DNA of 64,000 nt from Nocardia colli (lineage in GTDB: Bacteria; Actinomycetota; Actinomycetes; Mycobacteriales; Mycobacteriaceae), in contig NZ_VXLC01000004.1 in assembly GCF_008704205.1 (NCBI RefSeq), positions 682,001 to 746,000 on the forward strand, written 5' to 3'. The notes under the pieces are model-generated. The model did not search any database, was not told where the DNA came from, and saw only the letters and a list, made by a program, of their open reading frames with translations. Below are positions 45,091 through 54,052 of the stretch, in pieces; within the stretch, counting starts at the first letter, position 1; every line of letters starts with the position of its first letter. Position numbers and translations under genes: made by a program.

Positions 45091-46136
45091 CGGAACTGCT
45101 CGGGGTGCACCAGTTTCGCGATGCGTTGCACGGCGAGGTCGTTGCTCGGGCCGAGGTAGATCGAATCCGACAGCACCGCATAGTTATTCGACTTGGTGGC
45201 GCTCCACTGCGGAAACTGGTCGAGGATCCGCTTGGCGACCGCGTCGATGTCGGGGCTGCGATAGTTGATCACGACGAGTCCGTCGATCGGGGTCACCGCG
45301 AGTTGTTCCTTGCTGATCGTCACGAAGGTGGTGCCGTCGTCGCGGTTGAACGGATTCACCCCGCCGGCCTTGTCGATCACGTCGTTCCAGATGCCGCCCG
45401 CGGCGATCGCGGAGAAGTCCGAGTCGCCGCCCATGCCCATGCCGGGGAAGACGAGCAGCACGTTCTTCTTCGGCTGCCCGGCGACCCGGGTCGCCGTCTC
45501 CGCGACGGCCTTCTGCGCATCGGCGATGAGGCGTTCGGCTCGACTCGGCACGTCGAAGATGGTGCCGAGGTCGCGCAGCAGGGCGTAGCTGTCCTCGATC
45601 GTCGGTGTGCCGGTGACGGCGCCGGTCACGCCGCAGTTCGCCCGGGGCACATAGGTATTGGCGCCGGCGGCGGCCAGTTCATCGCGGGTCGCGAAGCCCT
45701 GGTCGGCGGCGAAACCGCCACCGCCGGTGGAGATCACCAGGTCCGGGTGCTGGTTCAGCATCGCCTCTCTGGGGATGTCCTGGAGGCTGTTCGGGGTGAT
45801 GTTGCCGGTCGGGAGGGCATCGATGGCGGCGGCGCGGTCCGGCACGTCGGAGGTGCCGTAGGACTGTGCGTTGGCGACCACGCGGTCGGCGACGCCGAGC
45901 GCGACCAGCGAGGAGACCTCGCCGACGGAACCGCCGTTCATCACGACGACCCGCTTGGGTGCCTCGGTGAACGTGTAGGTCTTGCCGCAGTTCTCCAGGG
46001 ACACCGGGTATTTGGTGACGCCTTCGGTTGCGGATGCCGGCTTGTTGTCGGTCGCCTCGGGCACCGAGGTGGTGCAGCCGGTGACGGCCAGCGTGCTTGC
46101 CGCCAGTGCCAGGAGCAGCGCGCGTTTCATCAGCAT
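45087..46136 (-). CDS. FecB-type metallophore-binding lipoprotein
   Basis: 349 residues. Lipobox LAVTGC with Cys21, then a substrate-binding fold: APKRVVVMNGGSVGEVSSLVALG, HPDLVISTGGG, SRAERLIADAQKAVAETA. Such proteins deliver chelated metal to the FecCD permease. ATG 46136 lies inside the end of the NRPS gene (7-bp overlap), with AGAAGG upstream. Its position makes it the best candidate for binding the isonitrile lipopeptide-copper complex. Confidence 0.85.
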   Translation of the reverse strand: MLMKRALLLALAASTLAVTGCTTSVPEATDNKPASATEGVTKYPVSLENCGKTYTFTEAPKRVVVMNGGSVGEVSSLVALGVADRVVANAQSYGTSDVPDRAAAIDALPTGNITPNSLQDIPREAMLNQHPDLVISTGGGGFAADQGFATRDELAAAGANTYVPRANCGVTGAVTGTPTIEDSYALLRDLGTIFDVPSRAERLIADAQKAVAETATRVAGQPKKNVLLVFPGMGMGGDSDFSAIAAGGIWNDVIDKAGGVNPFNRDDGTTFVTISKEQLAVTPIDGLVVINYRSPDIDAVAKRILDQFPQWSATKSNNYAVLSDSIYLGPSNDLAVQRIAKLVHPEQFR

Positions 46137-49100
46137 GGGTGCCTTCTCGATCGGTGCGCCAGGGCAGGCGGCGGTGGGAGGAATCGGGTTTCGATCAGGT
46201 AGTCGATTCCGGCGGTTAGTGCCGTGGCGAAATCCGGTTGGGGGACTACCGAATCGATGAGGCCGTCTCGGCCGTAGATGACGGCGTCGCCGGCCGGGGC
46301 CAAGTGGGCGGTGTGGGCGCGGGCGATGGTCAAGGAGTGGTCGTTCTGTGCTGACGCGCGATCCGCCATCGCGGTCAGGCGTGCGTGCCAGATCGGTGCG
46401 GGGATGGCCTCGACCGGGTAGCCGCGGTCGCGTAATGCGTCTACGACAGTGGCGAACGTCAGTGAGCGTTGGCTGGTCAGATGGAACGTCCGGGCTGTAG
46501 GCCGGTGGGCGACAAGGTGAGTGATGGTGGCGGCGACCCAGTCGACCGGCGTCAGGTTGATGCTGCCCGTGTCGTAGATCTCCGCCGGTACGGCCTCGAG
46601 GACGACCATCGCGCGGACCAGGCTCCAGAATGCGTCGTCGGGGCCGGAGGCTCCGGTCGTGGAGTGGCCGCCGATGCGCCCGGGGCGATACACCGTGACC
46701 GGAATGCCGCGGTCGGCGGCGGCGTACATCAGGCCCTCCGCGACCCATTTGCTGGCCACGTATCCGTTGTGCGGCAACGAAGTCGCGGCCACTCGGCGGT
46801 CTTCGGTGAGGATCGGCGGATTGCCGTCGACAGCGATGGCGGTGTCGATGGAGGAGACGAAGTGGACCGCCTTCGGTGTGCCGGTGGTCGCGAGTCGCAG
46901 GATGCGTTCGGTGCCTTCGACATTCGCCGGGCGCAGGCGTGAGTACGGCTCGAAGTGATGGACGCGGGCACCGTTGTGGAGGATGACGTCGACGGTGTCA
47001 GCCAGGTCCTGGTAGCGCTCGGGAGCCAGGCCGAATTGGGGGAGGGCGAGGTCACCCGCGACCGCGATGACTCGACCGCCGTCTGTCCACGTGGTGTCGA
47101 GACCATAACGGGCGAAGGCAGATTCGATTCGATCCAGGGCCGCGCGATCGTCGTCTGCTCGCACCAAGCAGCACACGTGTAAGTCGGTACGTTCGAGCAA
47201 AGCTGCGAGCAGAAACGCTCCGAGGAACCCGGTTGCGCCGGTGAGCAACACCGTACGCAACATCGCCGGTGCTTCGGCCGTTGCCCGGATGGTGTTGTCG
47301 AGCTGGGTGTCTGCTTCGAGATCGGCGGCGGTCCAGGTCGATTCGGCACGGTCCCGGCCTGAATCGAGACGTTCGGCCAGCCCGGCGACGGTGGGGGTGT
47401 CGAACATGGCGCGCAGATCCCACCGGATCCCGAAGGCTTCCCGGATCCCGTTCAGCACCCGCGCCGCGCGCAGCGAATGCCCACCGCGGGCAAAGAAGTC
47501 GTCATCGATGCCGACCGACTCGACCTCGAGCGCTTCGGCGAAGAGCCGGGCCAGGGCGCGTTCGGTGGGAGTGCCGGCGGGTCGATCGGTGAACTCGGCA
47601 TCCGGCGGTGTGGGGAGTGCCGCGCGGTCCAGCTTTCCGTTCGTGGTGTGCGGCAGGCGATCCAGCGTGACGTACACCGACGGCACCATGTAGTCCGGTA
47701 GTCGACCGGCCATGTGCAGCCGTAGTGACTGGGTCTCGGGTTCCCCTGCTCCCTGGGTGGGCACGACGTAGGCAACTAGGACTTCCGCGTGAATGCGCAC
47801 TGCGGCGGCATCGACCTGCGCATGGGCGGCAAGTGCCGCTTCCACCTCGCCGACCTCGATCCGATAGCCGCGCAACGACATCTGGCTGTCGCCACGACCG
47901 AGGTATTCGAGGTGACCGTCCCTGTGCCACCGCACCAGATCTCCGGTGCGGTAGAGGCGGCTTCCCGTCGTGGCGAGCGGATCCGCCACGAATCGCGTCG
48001 CGGTCGCCGCCGGTTGTCCGAGATACCCTTGCCCGACCGGTATTCCACCGACATACAGTTCGCCGACAACCCCCGGCGGCACCAACTGCAGGCTTCGATC
48101 GAGGACATAACAGCGGCCGTTGGTGACCGGAACCCCGATGGACGGTTGGGGATGCGCTTCGATGCCCGTCCAGGTCGCGTCGACCGTGCATTCCGTTGGG
48201 CCGTACAGGTTGTAAACCGCAAGCCCGGGCTCGGCGCGCAGTGCGGTCCACAGCGCCGGATCGGCGGCCTCGCCGCCGAGCGCGATCACCGTCGGACGAT
48301 GGGCTCCGGTGAGAAGTCCGGCATTCAGCAGTTCTCGTGCGAAAGTCGGTGTGACATCGAGGAAATCGATGCGCTGGTCCCGGATGTAGCGCACCAGACC
48401 GTCCGGGTCGCGCCGTAAATCGTCGTCGATGAAGTGCAGCTCGTGTCCTGCGAGCAGCCAGAGCAGCCCTTCCCACGCGGTATCGAACGTCATCGACGCG
48501 GTCAGCGCGGCCCGCATCCGCCGCCCGCCGCGTGCCGCCACCGCGGGCTCGATCAGATTCTCGCGATGATGGTGGTACAGATTCGCCACCGACCGATGCG
48601 AAATCAGCACGGCCTTAGGAGTTCCGGTGGTGCCCGAGGTGTGGATGACCCACGCCGGTTGCTCGGGGTGTAGCCGGGTCGGCGGGTGCGCACGCAGGGG
48701 CACGGCGGCCCTCGCCGGGTTCACGGGGCCGGATCGAGCCGCGCTCGTCGAATCGGGGATTGCGTTCGACTGTGCGTCCCCGGCTATAGCCGATGTGGTT
48801 GTGGTGACGGGCAATTCATCGAGCAGGAGAGCGCGGTGTAGCAGCGCGTCCGGTATCGGCACGGCCAGCGCGGTCGTAGTGATGATGGCGCTGAGCTCTG
48901 CCCCGCCGCCCTCTAGTCCTTCGAGGAGCAGCGCCGAACGTGGAGCCGGCTGTCCGGGATCCAGCGGAACATACGTTGCACCACACGCGAGTACGGCGAA
49001 CAACGCGGCGATCGCGTCACTGGTGCGCGGAAGCAGTACCGCTACGGCATCGCCGCGACGGGTACCTGCGGTCGTCAGCGCGGCACTGATTTCTCGTGTC

Positions 49101-50569
49101 CGTGCGGCCAGTTCGGCATACGTGAGCGTGTGCCTCGCGCCGTCGGCAACGAGCGCGACTGCGGTCGAGGTGCGGGCTACCTGCGCGGCAAGCAGGTCGG
49201 GCACGGTGCTGTCGGGCCGAGGGCGATCGATGCCACGGCTGTTGGCGTGCACCCACTCTCGTTCGCCCGGCAGAAACAGATCGGCCGCATCGAGTGGTTG
49301 ATCCGGTCGGTCCAGGATCCGGCGGAGGAAGGTCGTGAAGCGCCGCAGGTGGGTGGCCAACTCGACCGCCGTATACGCGCCCGGGTGCCCGTCGAGGTAT
49401 AGCGTCGGACCGGCGCCGTCGATCCGGTCGTAGAGGTTGAAGACCAGGTCGTCGATCATGCCCGCGGTGACGTTGTGCACCGCGCCGGCACACTCACCGA
49501 AGCGGAGATCGTAGTCGAACAGCATGAGGTTGACCGACGGCCCGTACATGCTGCGATCGCTGCCGACCAGGCCCAGGTCGCGGCGCACCTGCTCGCTGCG
49601 GTAGCGCTGATGGCGCCGGCTGCGCACCAGGTGACGGGCGACCCGCCCGGTCAGGTCGATCAGGGTCGGATCGTCCGCGAAGTCGGCCCACAGGGCGACA
49701 CCGTTGAGCGTCATGCACGGCACCCGCAGTGCGGGCGTGCCGGTCCGCAGCATCACCGGCAGCGCGAGACACACCTCGGCTGCCCCGGTCATTCGGTGCA
49801 CGTACGCGGCAATCGCGGCGGTCAGCACATCGGTCCAGTTGGCGCGCGAGGTCTCCGCGACGCGGCGTAACAGTGCGACCGTCTCGGTATCGAGGGTGGT
49901 GAACTCCCGAAGCGCCCGGCCCGCAACCGATGTCGAGCGCGGTGCCGCACCGGACAAGGTCACCGGTGCAGGACGATCGCGGAGGTAGTCGAGCCAGAAC
50001 TTACGATCACGATCGAGATCCGCAGACTCTGCATAGGCGGCGTCCGCTGCCACGACAGCGTCCCAAGACCCGAATGCATAAGCGGGTGGCAAGGTTCCAG
50101 CGACGAACGCCGAGTACAGCTCGGCAACACGCCGCGCGATGAGCGCCATGCCGTAGCCGTCGAGCAGGATGTGATGCACCCGGTGGTACCAGAGCGTCCG
50201 CCGGGCATCGAGCCGAAACACGATGTGCGCGAACAGAACGTCGCCGGTCAGGGACACCGGTTGCGAGACATCCCGATTCATCAGATCCAGCGCGGCCCGC
50301 AGCGGATCCGACTCCTCCGAGACGTCCACCACTCGGACCTCCCATGCGGGAGACTCCACAACCTGCCCCGGCCCGTCCTCGACGAACCGAACATGCAGCG
50401 CCGCAGCCTCATCGACCGCCGAACGGATGGCGTTCACCAGGTGACCCACCGCTATCGCCCCGGAAATCTCCACATACTCGGCGATATTGAAGACCGCGGC
50501 GGTCGGATCGAGCTGCTGCCCGAGCCAGACGCCCAACTGCGCGGAGGTCAACGGCCGGGCGGAACTCAC
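46130..50569 (-). CDS. scoA: Isonitrile lipopeptide NRPS, single module C-A-T-R (ScoA-like)
   Basis: 1479 residues from GTG 50569, whose GTGA overlaps the carrier protein stop; ATG 50602 would lie within that gene. Condensation domain (about 5-430, HHILLDG at 132), adenylation domain (about 455-1010; HTSGTTGTPKAV, FDTAWEGLLWLL, NLYGPTECTVDATW), thiolation domain (DDFFARGGHSLRAARVL) and a C-terminal thioester reductase (LLTGATGFLGAFLLAAL, SSIDTAIA, YVASKWVAEGL). It should acylate an activated amino acid with isonitrile fatty acids and release the product by reduction. It has one module where M. tuberculosis Nrp has two. Confidence 0.85.
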   Translation of the reverse strand: MSSARPLTSAQLGVWLGQQLDPTAAVFNIAEYVEISGAIAVGHLVNAIRSAVDEAAALHVRFVEDGPGQVVESPAWEVRVVDVSEESDPLRAALDLMNRDVSQPVSLTGDVLFAHIVFRLDARRTLWYHRVHHILLDGYGMALIARRVAELYSAFVAGTLPPAYAFGSWDAVVAADAAYAESADLDRDRKFWLDYLRDRPAPVTLSGAAPRSTSVAGRALREFTTLDTETVALLRRVAETSRANWTDVLTAAIAAYVHRMTGAAEVCLALPVMLRTGTPALRVPCMTLNGVALWADFADDPTLIDLTGRVARHLVRSRRHQRYRSEQVRRDLGLVGSDRSMYGPSVNLMLFDYDLRFGECAGAVHNVTAGMIDDLVFNLYDRIDGAGPTLYLDGHPGAYTAVELATHLRRFTTFLRRILDRPDQPLDAADLFLPGEREWVHANSRGIDRPRPDSTVPDLLAAQVARTSTAVALVADGARHTLTYAELAARTREISAALTTAGTRRGDAVAVLLPRTSDAIAALFAVLACGATYVPLDPGQPAPRSALLLEGLEGGGAELSAIITTTALAVPIPDALLHRALLLDELPVTTTTSAIAGDAQSNAIPDSTSAARSGPVNPARAAVPLRAHPPTRLHPEQPAWVIHTSGTTGTPKAVLISHRSVANLYHHHRENLIEPAVAARGGRRMRAALTASMTFDTAWEGLLWLLAGHELHFIDDDLRRDPDGLVRYIRDQRIDFLDVTPTFARELLNAGLLTGAHRPTVIALGGEAADPALWTALRAEPGLAVYNLYGPTECTVDATWTGIEAHPQPSIGVPVTNGRCYVLDRSLQLVPPGVVGELYVGGIPVGQGYLGQPAATATRFVADPLATTGSRLYRTGDLVRWHRDGHLEYLGRGDSQMSLRGYRIEVGEVEAALAAHAQVDAAAVRIHAEVLVAYVVPTQGAGEPETQSLRLHMAGRLPDYMVPSVYVTLDRLPHTTNGKLDRAALPTPPDAEFTDRPAGTPTERALARLFAEALEVESVGIDDDFFARGGHSLRAARVLNGIREAFGIRWDLRAMFDTPTVAGLAERLDSGRDRAESTWTAADLEADTQLDNTIRATAEAPAMLRTVLLTGATGFLGAFLLAALLERTDLHVCCLVRADDDRAALDRIESAFARYGLDTTWTDGGRVIAVAGDLALPQFGLAPERYQDLADTVDVILHNGARVHHFEPYSRLRPANVEGTERILRLATTGTPKAVHFVSSIDTAIAVDGNPPILTEDRRVAATSLPHNGYVASKWVAEGLMYAAADRGIPVTVYRPGRIGGHSTTGASGPDDAFWSLVRAMVVLEAVPAEIYDTGSINLTPVDWVAATITHLVAHRPTARTFHLTSQRSLTFATVVDALRDRGYPVEAIPAPIWHARLTAMADRASAQNDHSLTIARAHTAHLAPAGDAVIYGRDGLIDSVVPQPDFATALTAGIDYLIETRFLPPPPALAHRSRRHPC

Positions 50570-50802
50570 GGCGCGGCCCGTGGCGCGAGCAATGCCCACC
50601 ATGCGGCGAGCGTCGGATTCTCCGCCAGATCCACGAAAGCCGGTGCGGCACCGCGAGATTTCCAGCGTTCGATCAATCCGATCAACCGCACCGAATCCAG
50701 TCCAGCGGCGAACAGATCGTCGGTGTCGTCCAACTCGTCCGGCTCCAGATACAGCAGATCGGCGATATCCGCCCGGACGGTGTCGTAGGTGAGTGGTTCC
50801 AT
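50566..50802 (-). CDS. scoB: Acyl carrier protein (ScoB-like)
   Basis: 78 residues. Four-helix carrier with phosphopantetheine Ser in FAAGLDSVRLIGLIE. It carries the fatty acyl chain during isonitrile formation. ATG 50802 lies 5 bp after the ligase stop; its TGA overlaps the NRPS GTG. Confidence 0.9.
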   Translation of the reverse strand: MEPLTYDTVRADIADLLYLEPDELDDTDDLFAAGLDSVRLIGLIERWKSRGAAPAFVDLAENPTLAAWWALLAPRAAP

Positions 50803-50807
50803 CGCGC

Positions 50808-52346
50808 TCAGTTGACCTGTCTCTCCCGCTCGGCCCAGAACCGGTCGCGCAGCTGCCAGCGCAGAATCTTGCCGCTCGGATTGCGCGGAATGCGTTCGAC
50901 GAACTCGAAGCGCACCGGAATCTTGAACCACGCCAGGTGTTCCCGGCAGAACGTCATCAGCTCGCGCACCCGGACCTGCTCGCCCGGCCGGCACGCGACG
51001 AACGCGTGCACCGATTCGCCGAGCACGTCGTCCGGCACGCCGATCACCGCTGTGTCCGCCACGGCCGGGTGGCGGGCGAGGGCGTTCTCGATCTCGGCGG
51101 GATAGATGTTCTCGCCGCCGACAATGATCATGTCCTTCAACCGATCCCGGATGTACAGGTAGCCGTCGGCGTCGACGTATCCGGCGTCCCCGGTGTGAAT
51201 CCAGCCGTCGATCAGGGTTTCGGCCGTCGCCTCCGGCAGGTTCCAATATCCGAGCATGGCGGCGGGCGAGTGCAGGCAGATCTCCCCGACCTCCCCGGCC
51301 GGCCGCTCCGCGCCGGATACGTCGATGATCCGCACGGACAGACCGGGATACGGCCGACCGGCGGCGGCCAACCGCGGATTGCCCGCCACGTGCTCCTGCG
51401 GCGGCAGGCAGATCGCGGTGTTCCCGGTCTCGGTCAGCCCGTAGATCTGCGCGAACTCGGCGCCGAAGAGCTCCAACGCTTCCCGCAGCAGCGTCGCCGA
51501 AATGGGTGATCCGCCATAGACGACCTTGCGCACCGAGCCCAGCGCCTCCGGCGTGACCCGCGGCTCGCCGAGGATCAGCCGCAGCATCGACGGGACGACG
51601 CACATCGTGGTGATCCGCGCCTCTTCGATGATCGCCACCGCGGTGCTGCTGTCGAATCGGGGCATCGCCACATTGGTGATCCCCGCCGCGAAACCCTGCA
51701 TTGCCCACCAGATTCCACCGACGTGGAAGCCCGGGATGCCGATGAGATTGCGATCCCCGTCGCGGAAGCCGAGCCAATCCAGCCCGGACTCGTCCAGCGC
51801 CTCCGCGATCGCGAAGAAGCTGCGCTGGGCCAGTACAACACCTTTGGGCAGCCCGGTGGTCCCGCTGGTGTACAGCTGGATGACCGCGTCGTCACGTCCC
51901 GACGGTCGTTCGCCGAGATCCGGGTCGGCGATCCCGGCCAGCCAGTCGCCGAACTCCTCGCCGTCCAGCCGGACCGCGTGTACGTGCGGCGCGGCCGACC
52001 GGGCGATGTCGGCGGTGTCGGCGTCGACCAGCACCAGCGCGCTGCCCGAATCGCGCATGATGTGCTCGACCTCCGGCGCGGTCAGCCGGAAGTTGATCGG
52101 CACCAGCACCGCGCCGAGTCGCGCGCAGGCGAAGAACAGGCCGTAGTAGTAGACGGATTCCTTGCCCAGATAGGCCACCCGGCTGCGCTTGCCGATACCG
52201 AGGGCCCGCAGCGCGCGGGACAGCCGGATGCTGTCGGCGCGCAGCCGCGCGTAGTCGAGTCCCACCCCGGCACACGCGATGGCCAGCGTGTCCGGCCGAT
52301 TGCGCGCGTGCTCGTCCAGGATCGAGGTCACGGTGGGTGCGCTCAC
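50808..52346 (-). CDS. scoC: Fatty acyl-AMP ligase (ScoC/FadD10-like)
   Basis: 512 residues. AMP-binding YTSGTTGLPKGVVLA, A5 region YGLTETGNTA, HTGDAGYVDADGYLYIRDRLKDMI and C-terminal Lys in NPSGKILRWQL. It activates an alpha,beta-unsaturated or short-chain fatty acid and loads the adjacent carrier protein. GTG 52346 overlaps the stop of the ScoD-like gene (GTGA). Corresponds in position to Rv0099 (fadD10). Confidence 0.85.
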   Translation of the reverse strand: MSAPTVTSILDEHARNRPDTLAIACAGVGLDYARLRADSIRLSRALRALGIGKRSRVAYLGKESVYYYGLFFACARLGAVLVPINFRLTAPEVEHIMRDSGSALVLVDADTADIARSAAPHVHAVRLDGEEFGDWLAGIADPDLGERPSGRDDAVIQLYTSGTTGLPKGVVLAQRSFFAIAEALDESGLDWLGFRDGDRNLIGIPGFHVGGIWWAMQGFAAGITNVAMPRFDSSTAVAIIEEARITTMCVVPSMLRLILGEPRVTPEALGSVRKVVYGGSPISATLLREALELFGAEFAQIYGLTETGNTAICLPPQEHVAGNPRLAAAGRPYPGLSVRIIDVSGAERPAGEVGEICLHSPAAMLGYWNLPEATAETLIDGWIHTGDAGYVDADGYLYIRDRLKDMIIVGGENIYPAEIENALARHPAVADTAVIGVPDDVLGESVHAFVACRPGEQVRVRELMTFCREHLAWFKIPVRFEFVERIPRNPSGKILRWQLRDRFWAERERQVN

Positions 52347-52882
52347 AGCGCGGCTCCGAGCGGTCGCGCCGCGTTCACGATGGCCAAGCGGACGGTGCCC
52401 GCGCACTGCCCGCCGTTGTCGTCCCAGCACCGGAACGACGTGTCCAGCGAGGTGAACGGCTCGCCGTCGCTCGCGCGCGTGCGTTCCTGGCTGCCGCCCA
52501 GGGCGAATTCGCCGTAGAACCGCCGCGGATCGATCGGCCGCCGGTACTCGCTGTCGAGCCGGGTGATCAGGATGTCGGGCAGTTGACGCCGCCAGTAGTC
52601 GTCCATGGTCCACCCGCCGAACAGCGGCCCGGCACCGTGGCGCACCAGCATTGCGATGGTCTGATAGAGCATCTGGTTGTAGCAGATGTTCACCTCGACC
52701 GAATTGAGGTGCCCGGTCGCATCGATGTAGCAGGACTCGGGAATCTCGAATGTGCCAGTGGCGGAGGCTTTCTCGCCCTGCGCCTGAACCGTCAGCTCAC
52801 GCAGATACCGGCAATGCGGCTTGTAACAGCGCAGCACCTCCGACAGCAGCACCGGATCGTTCGGGAACACCTCGCCGGTCAT
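52343..52882 (-). CDS. scoD: ScoD/FcoT-like hot-dog protein
   Basis: 179 residues, hot-dog fold. It corresponds in order and size to Rv0098 (FcoT) and Streptomyces ScoD; SCYIDATGHLNSVEVNICYNQMLYQ and FRCWDDNGGQCAGTV match the family as I know it. ScoD adds glycine to the beta carbon of the enoyl carrier intermediate, preparing the isonitrile carbon. ATG overlaps the dioxygenase stop (ATGA). Confidence 0.75.
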   Translation of the reverse strand: MTGEVFPNDPVLLSEVLRCYKPHCRYLRELTVQAQGEKASATGTFEIPESCYIDATGHLNSVEVNICYNQMLYQTIAMLVRHGAGPLFGGWTMDDYWRRQLPDILITRLDSEYRRPIDPRRFYGEFALGGSQERTRASDGEPFTSLDTSFRCWDDNGGQCAGTVRLAIVNAARPLGAAL

Positions 52883-53754
52883 GCCGGGATGCCCTCGTCG
52901 TCGTACACCGTGACCCGATGCGACACGGCCGGTTCGCAGGTCGAGTTGTGCAGTGCCCGATGCACCAGGCTGCGGTTGTCCCAGATGAGCAGGTCGCCCC
53001 GCTCGAAGGTCTGCAACCGGATCGCCGGATGCTCGAAGGTGTCATCGAGTTGACCTGTGGCAGTGAGTAGTTCGTGCAGCAGATCGGGCCGGTCGGTGCC
53101 GTCGGCCGCAGTGATCGACTCGGTGAGGCCCTCGCTGATATACACGATCGGCTCGCCGGTGTGCGGGTGCGGGTGCACCGTCGGCAGCGTCACCGGCGGC
53201 GTCTTGCGGTCGATCTCGGCGAGCAACTCCGAGATGGGCCGATAGACATCGCTCGGCCGGATCTTGAAGTAGCGGCGGACACTGTGCGTCGCCACCGTAG
53301 CGGCGGCCGATGCCCGCAATTCGGGGCTGAGCTGCTGATACGCGCGAGCCAGGTCGATGAAATAGGTGCCCCGGCTGTGCGTCGGCACCACCTGGGTGTG
53401 GGTGAAGGTCAGGTCGAACGGACGGGCCATGAACTGGTAGTCCGAATGCCAGAACTTCCCGGTCTTCGGCACACCGACCCGCTGCTTGCCGGTATCCACA
53501 TTCGACGACACGAACACCTCGGGCACGTCCGGGTGGTGGTAGATCGGCTCGTAGTACCGGATCGGCTCGCCGAAACCGCTTGCCAGCGCGACGAATTGGT
53601 GCGGATCGAGCTCGATGCCCTTGACCACCGCGATCCGCTCGCGGTACACGGCACGCTTGACCGCACGGATGTCATCGAGGGATGTGGGGTCGAAGTCCTC
53701 GACCACCACACCGAAGTCTCCCTGCGGGCTGATCCGCATGGCTGTTCGCTGCAT
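52879..53754 (-). CDS. scoE: Non-heme iron isonitrile-forming dioxygenase (ScoE/Rv0097-like)
   Basis: 291 residues, TauD family. Fe(II) ligands in FWHSDYQFM (H-x-D) and distal His in IWDNRSLVHRAL, with SHRVTV Arg for 2-oxoglutarate. KTGKFWHSDYQF is typical of ScoE rather than taurine dioxygenases. It converts the beta-glycyl acyl intermediate to the isonitrile. ATG 53754 is chosen because the -10 element at 53762-53767 would place the transcription start on it; GTG 53760 would be upstream of that start. Confidence 0.85.
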   Translation of the reverse strand: MQRTAMRISPQGDFGVVVEDFDPTSLDDIRAVKRAVYRERIAVVKGIELDPHQFVALASGFGEPIRYYEPIYHHPDVPEVFVSSNVDTGKQRVGVPKTGKFWHSDYQFMARPFDLTFTHTQVVPTHSRGTYFIDLARAYQQLSPELRASAAATVATHSVRRYFKIRPSDVYRPISELLAEIDRKTPPVTLPTVHPHPHTGEPIVYISEGLTESITAADGTDRPDLLHELLTATGQLDDTFEHPAIRLQTFERGDLLIWDNRSLVHRALHNSTCEPAVSHRVTVYDDEGIPA

Positions 53755-53761
53755 AGCCACT

Positions 53762-53790
53762 TAGTCGGCCCACTACGCCCTGTAGTTCCC
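53762..53790 (-). promoter_or_regulatory. ECF sigma-type promoter of the chalkophore operon
   Basis: Minus strand: -35 GGGAAC (53790-53785), 17-nt spacer, -10 CGACTA (53767-53762), 7 nt to the ATG at 53754. Spacing is identical to the promoter at 40806-40834. The rest of the gap to 54052 shows nothing recognised. Confidence 0.75.
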
Positions 53791-54052
53791 GGCAATTTCG
53801 AGTGATTTGCCCGTCCTTCCGCAAATATTGTGACCTGGCCGACACTGCGCGAGCAGTGGTTGCATCGCGAACCCGACTGGGGCTAGCGTCCTTCCGCGGT
53901 AGCGATCACCGCTGCGCACGGCGACCCGACCAGTCTCGGCTGATTCGCCAATAGTGCTTCTCTGCAACACCTTTCGTACTCAACAGTGCGCCGTCGGCGT
54001 ACTGGCGACCGCACGCCCGGATTGTGCCGAGGCGAGAAGATGAGGGATCCCC

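Noticed and set aside
43235..46136. Iron siderophore importer interpretation of the FecBCD genes
   Set aside because: Cannot be excluded by sequence, but no iron siderophore genes lie nearby and the genes overlap the isonitrile lipopeptide operon, so a copper-chalkophore role is preferred.
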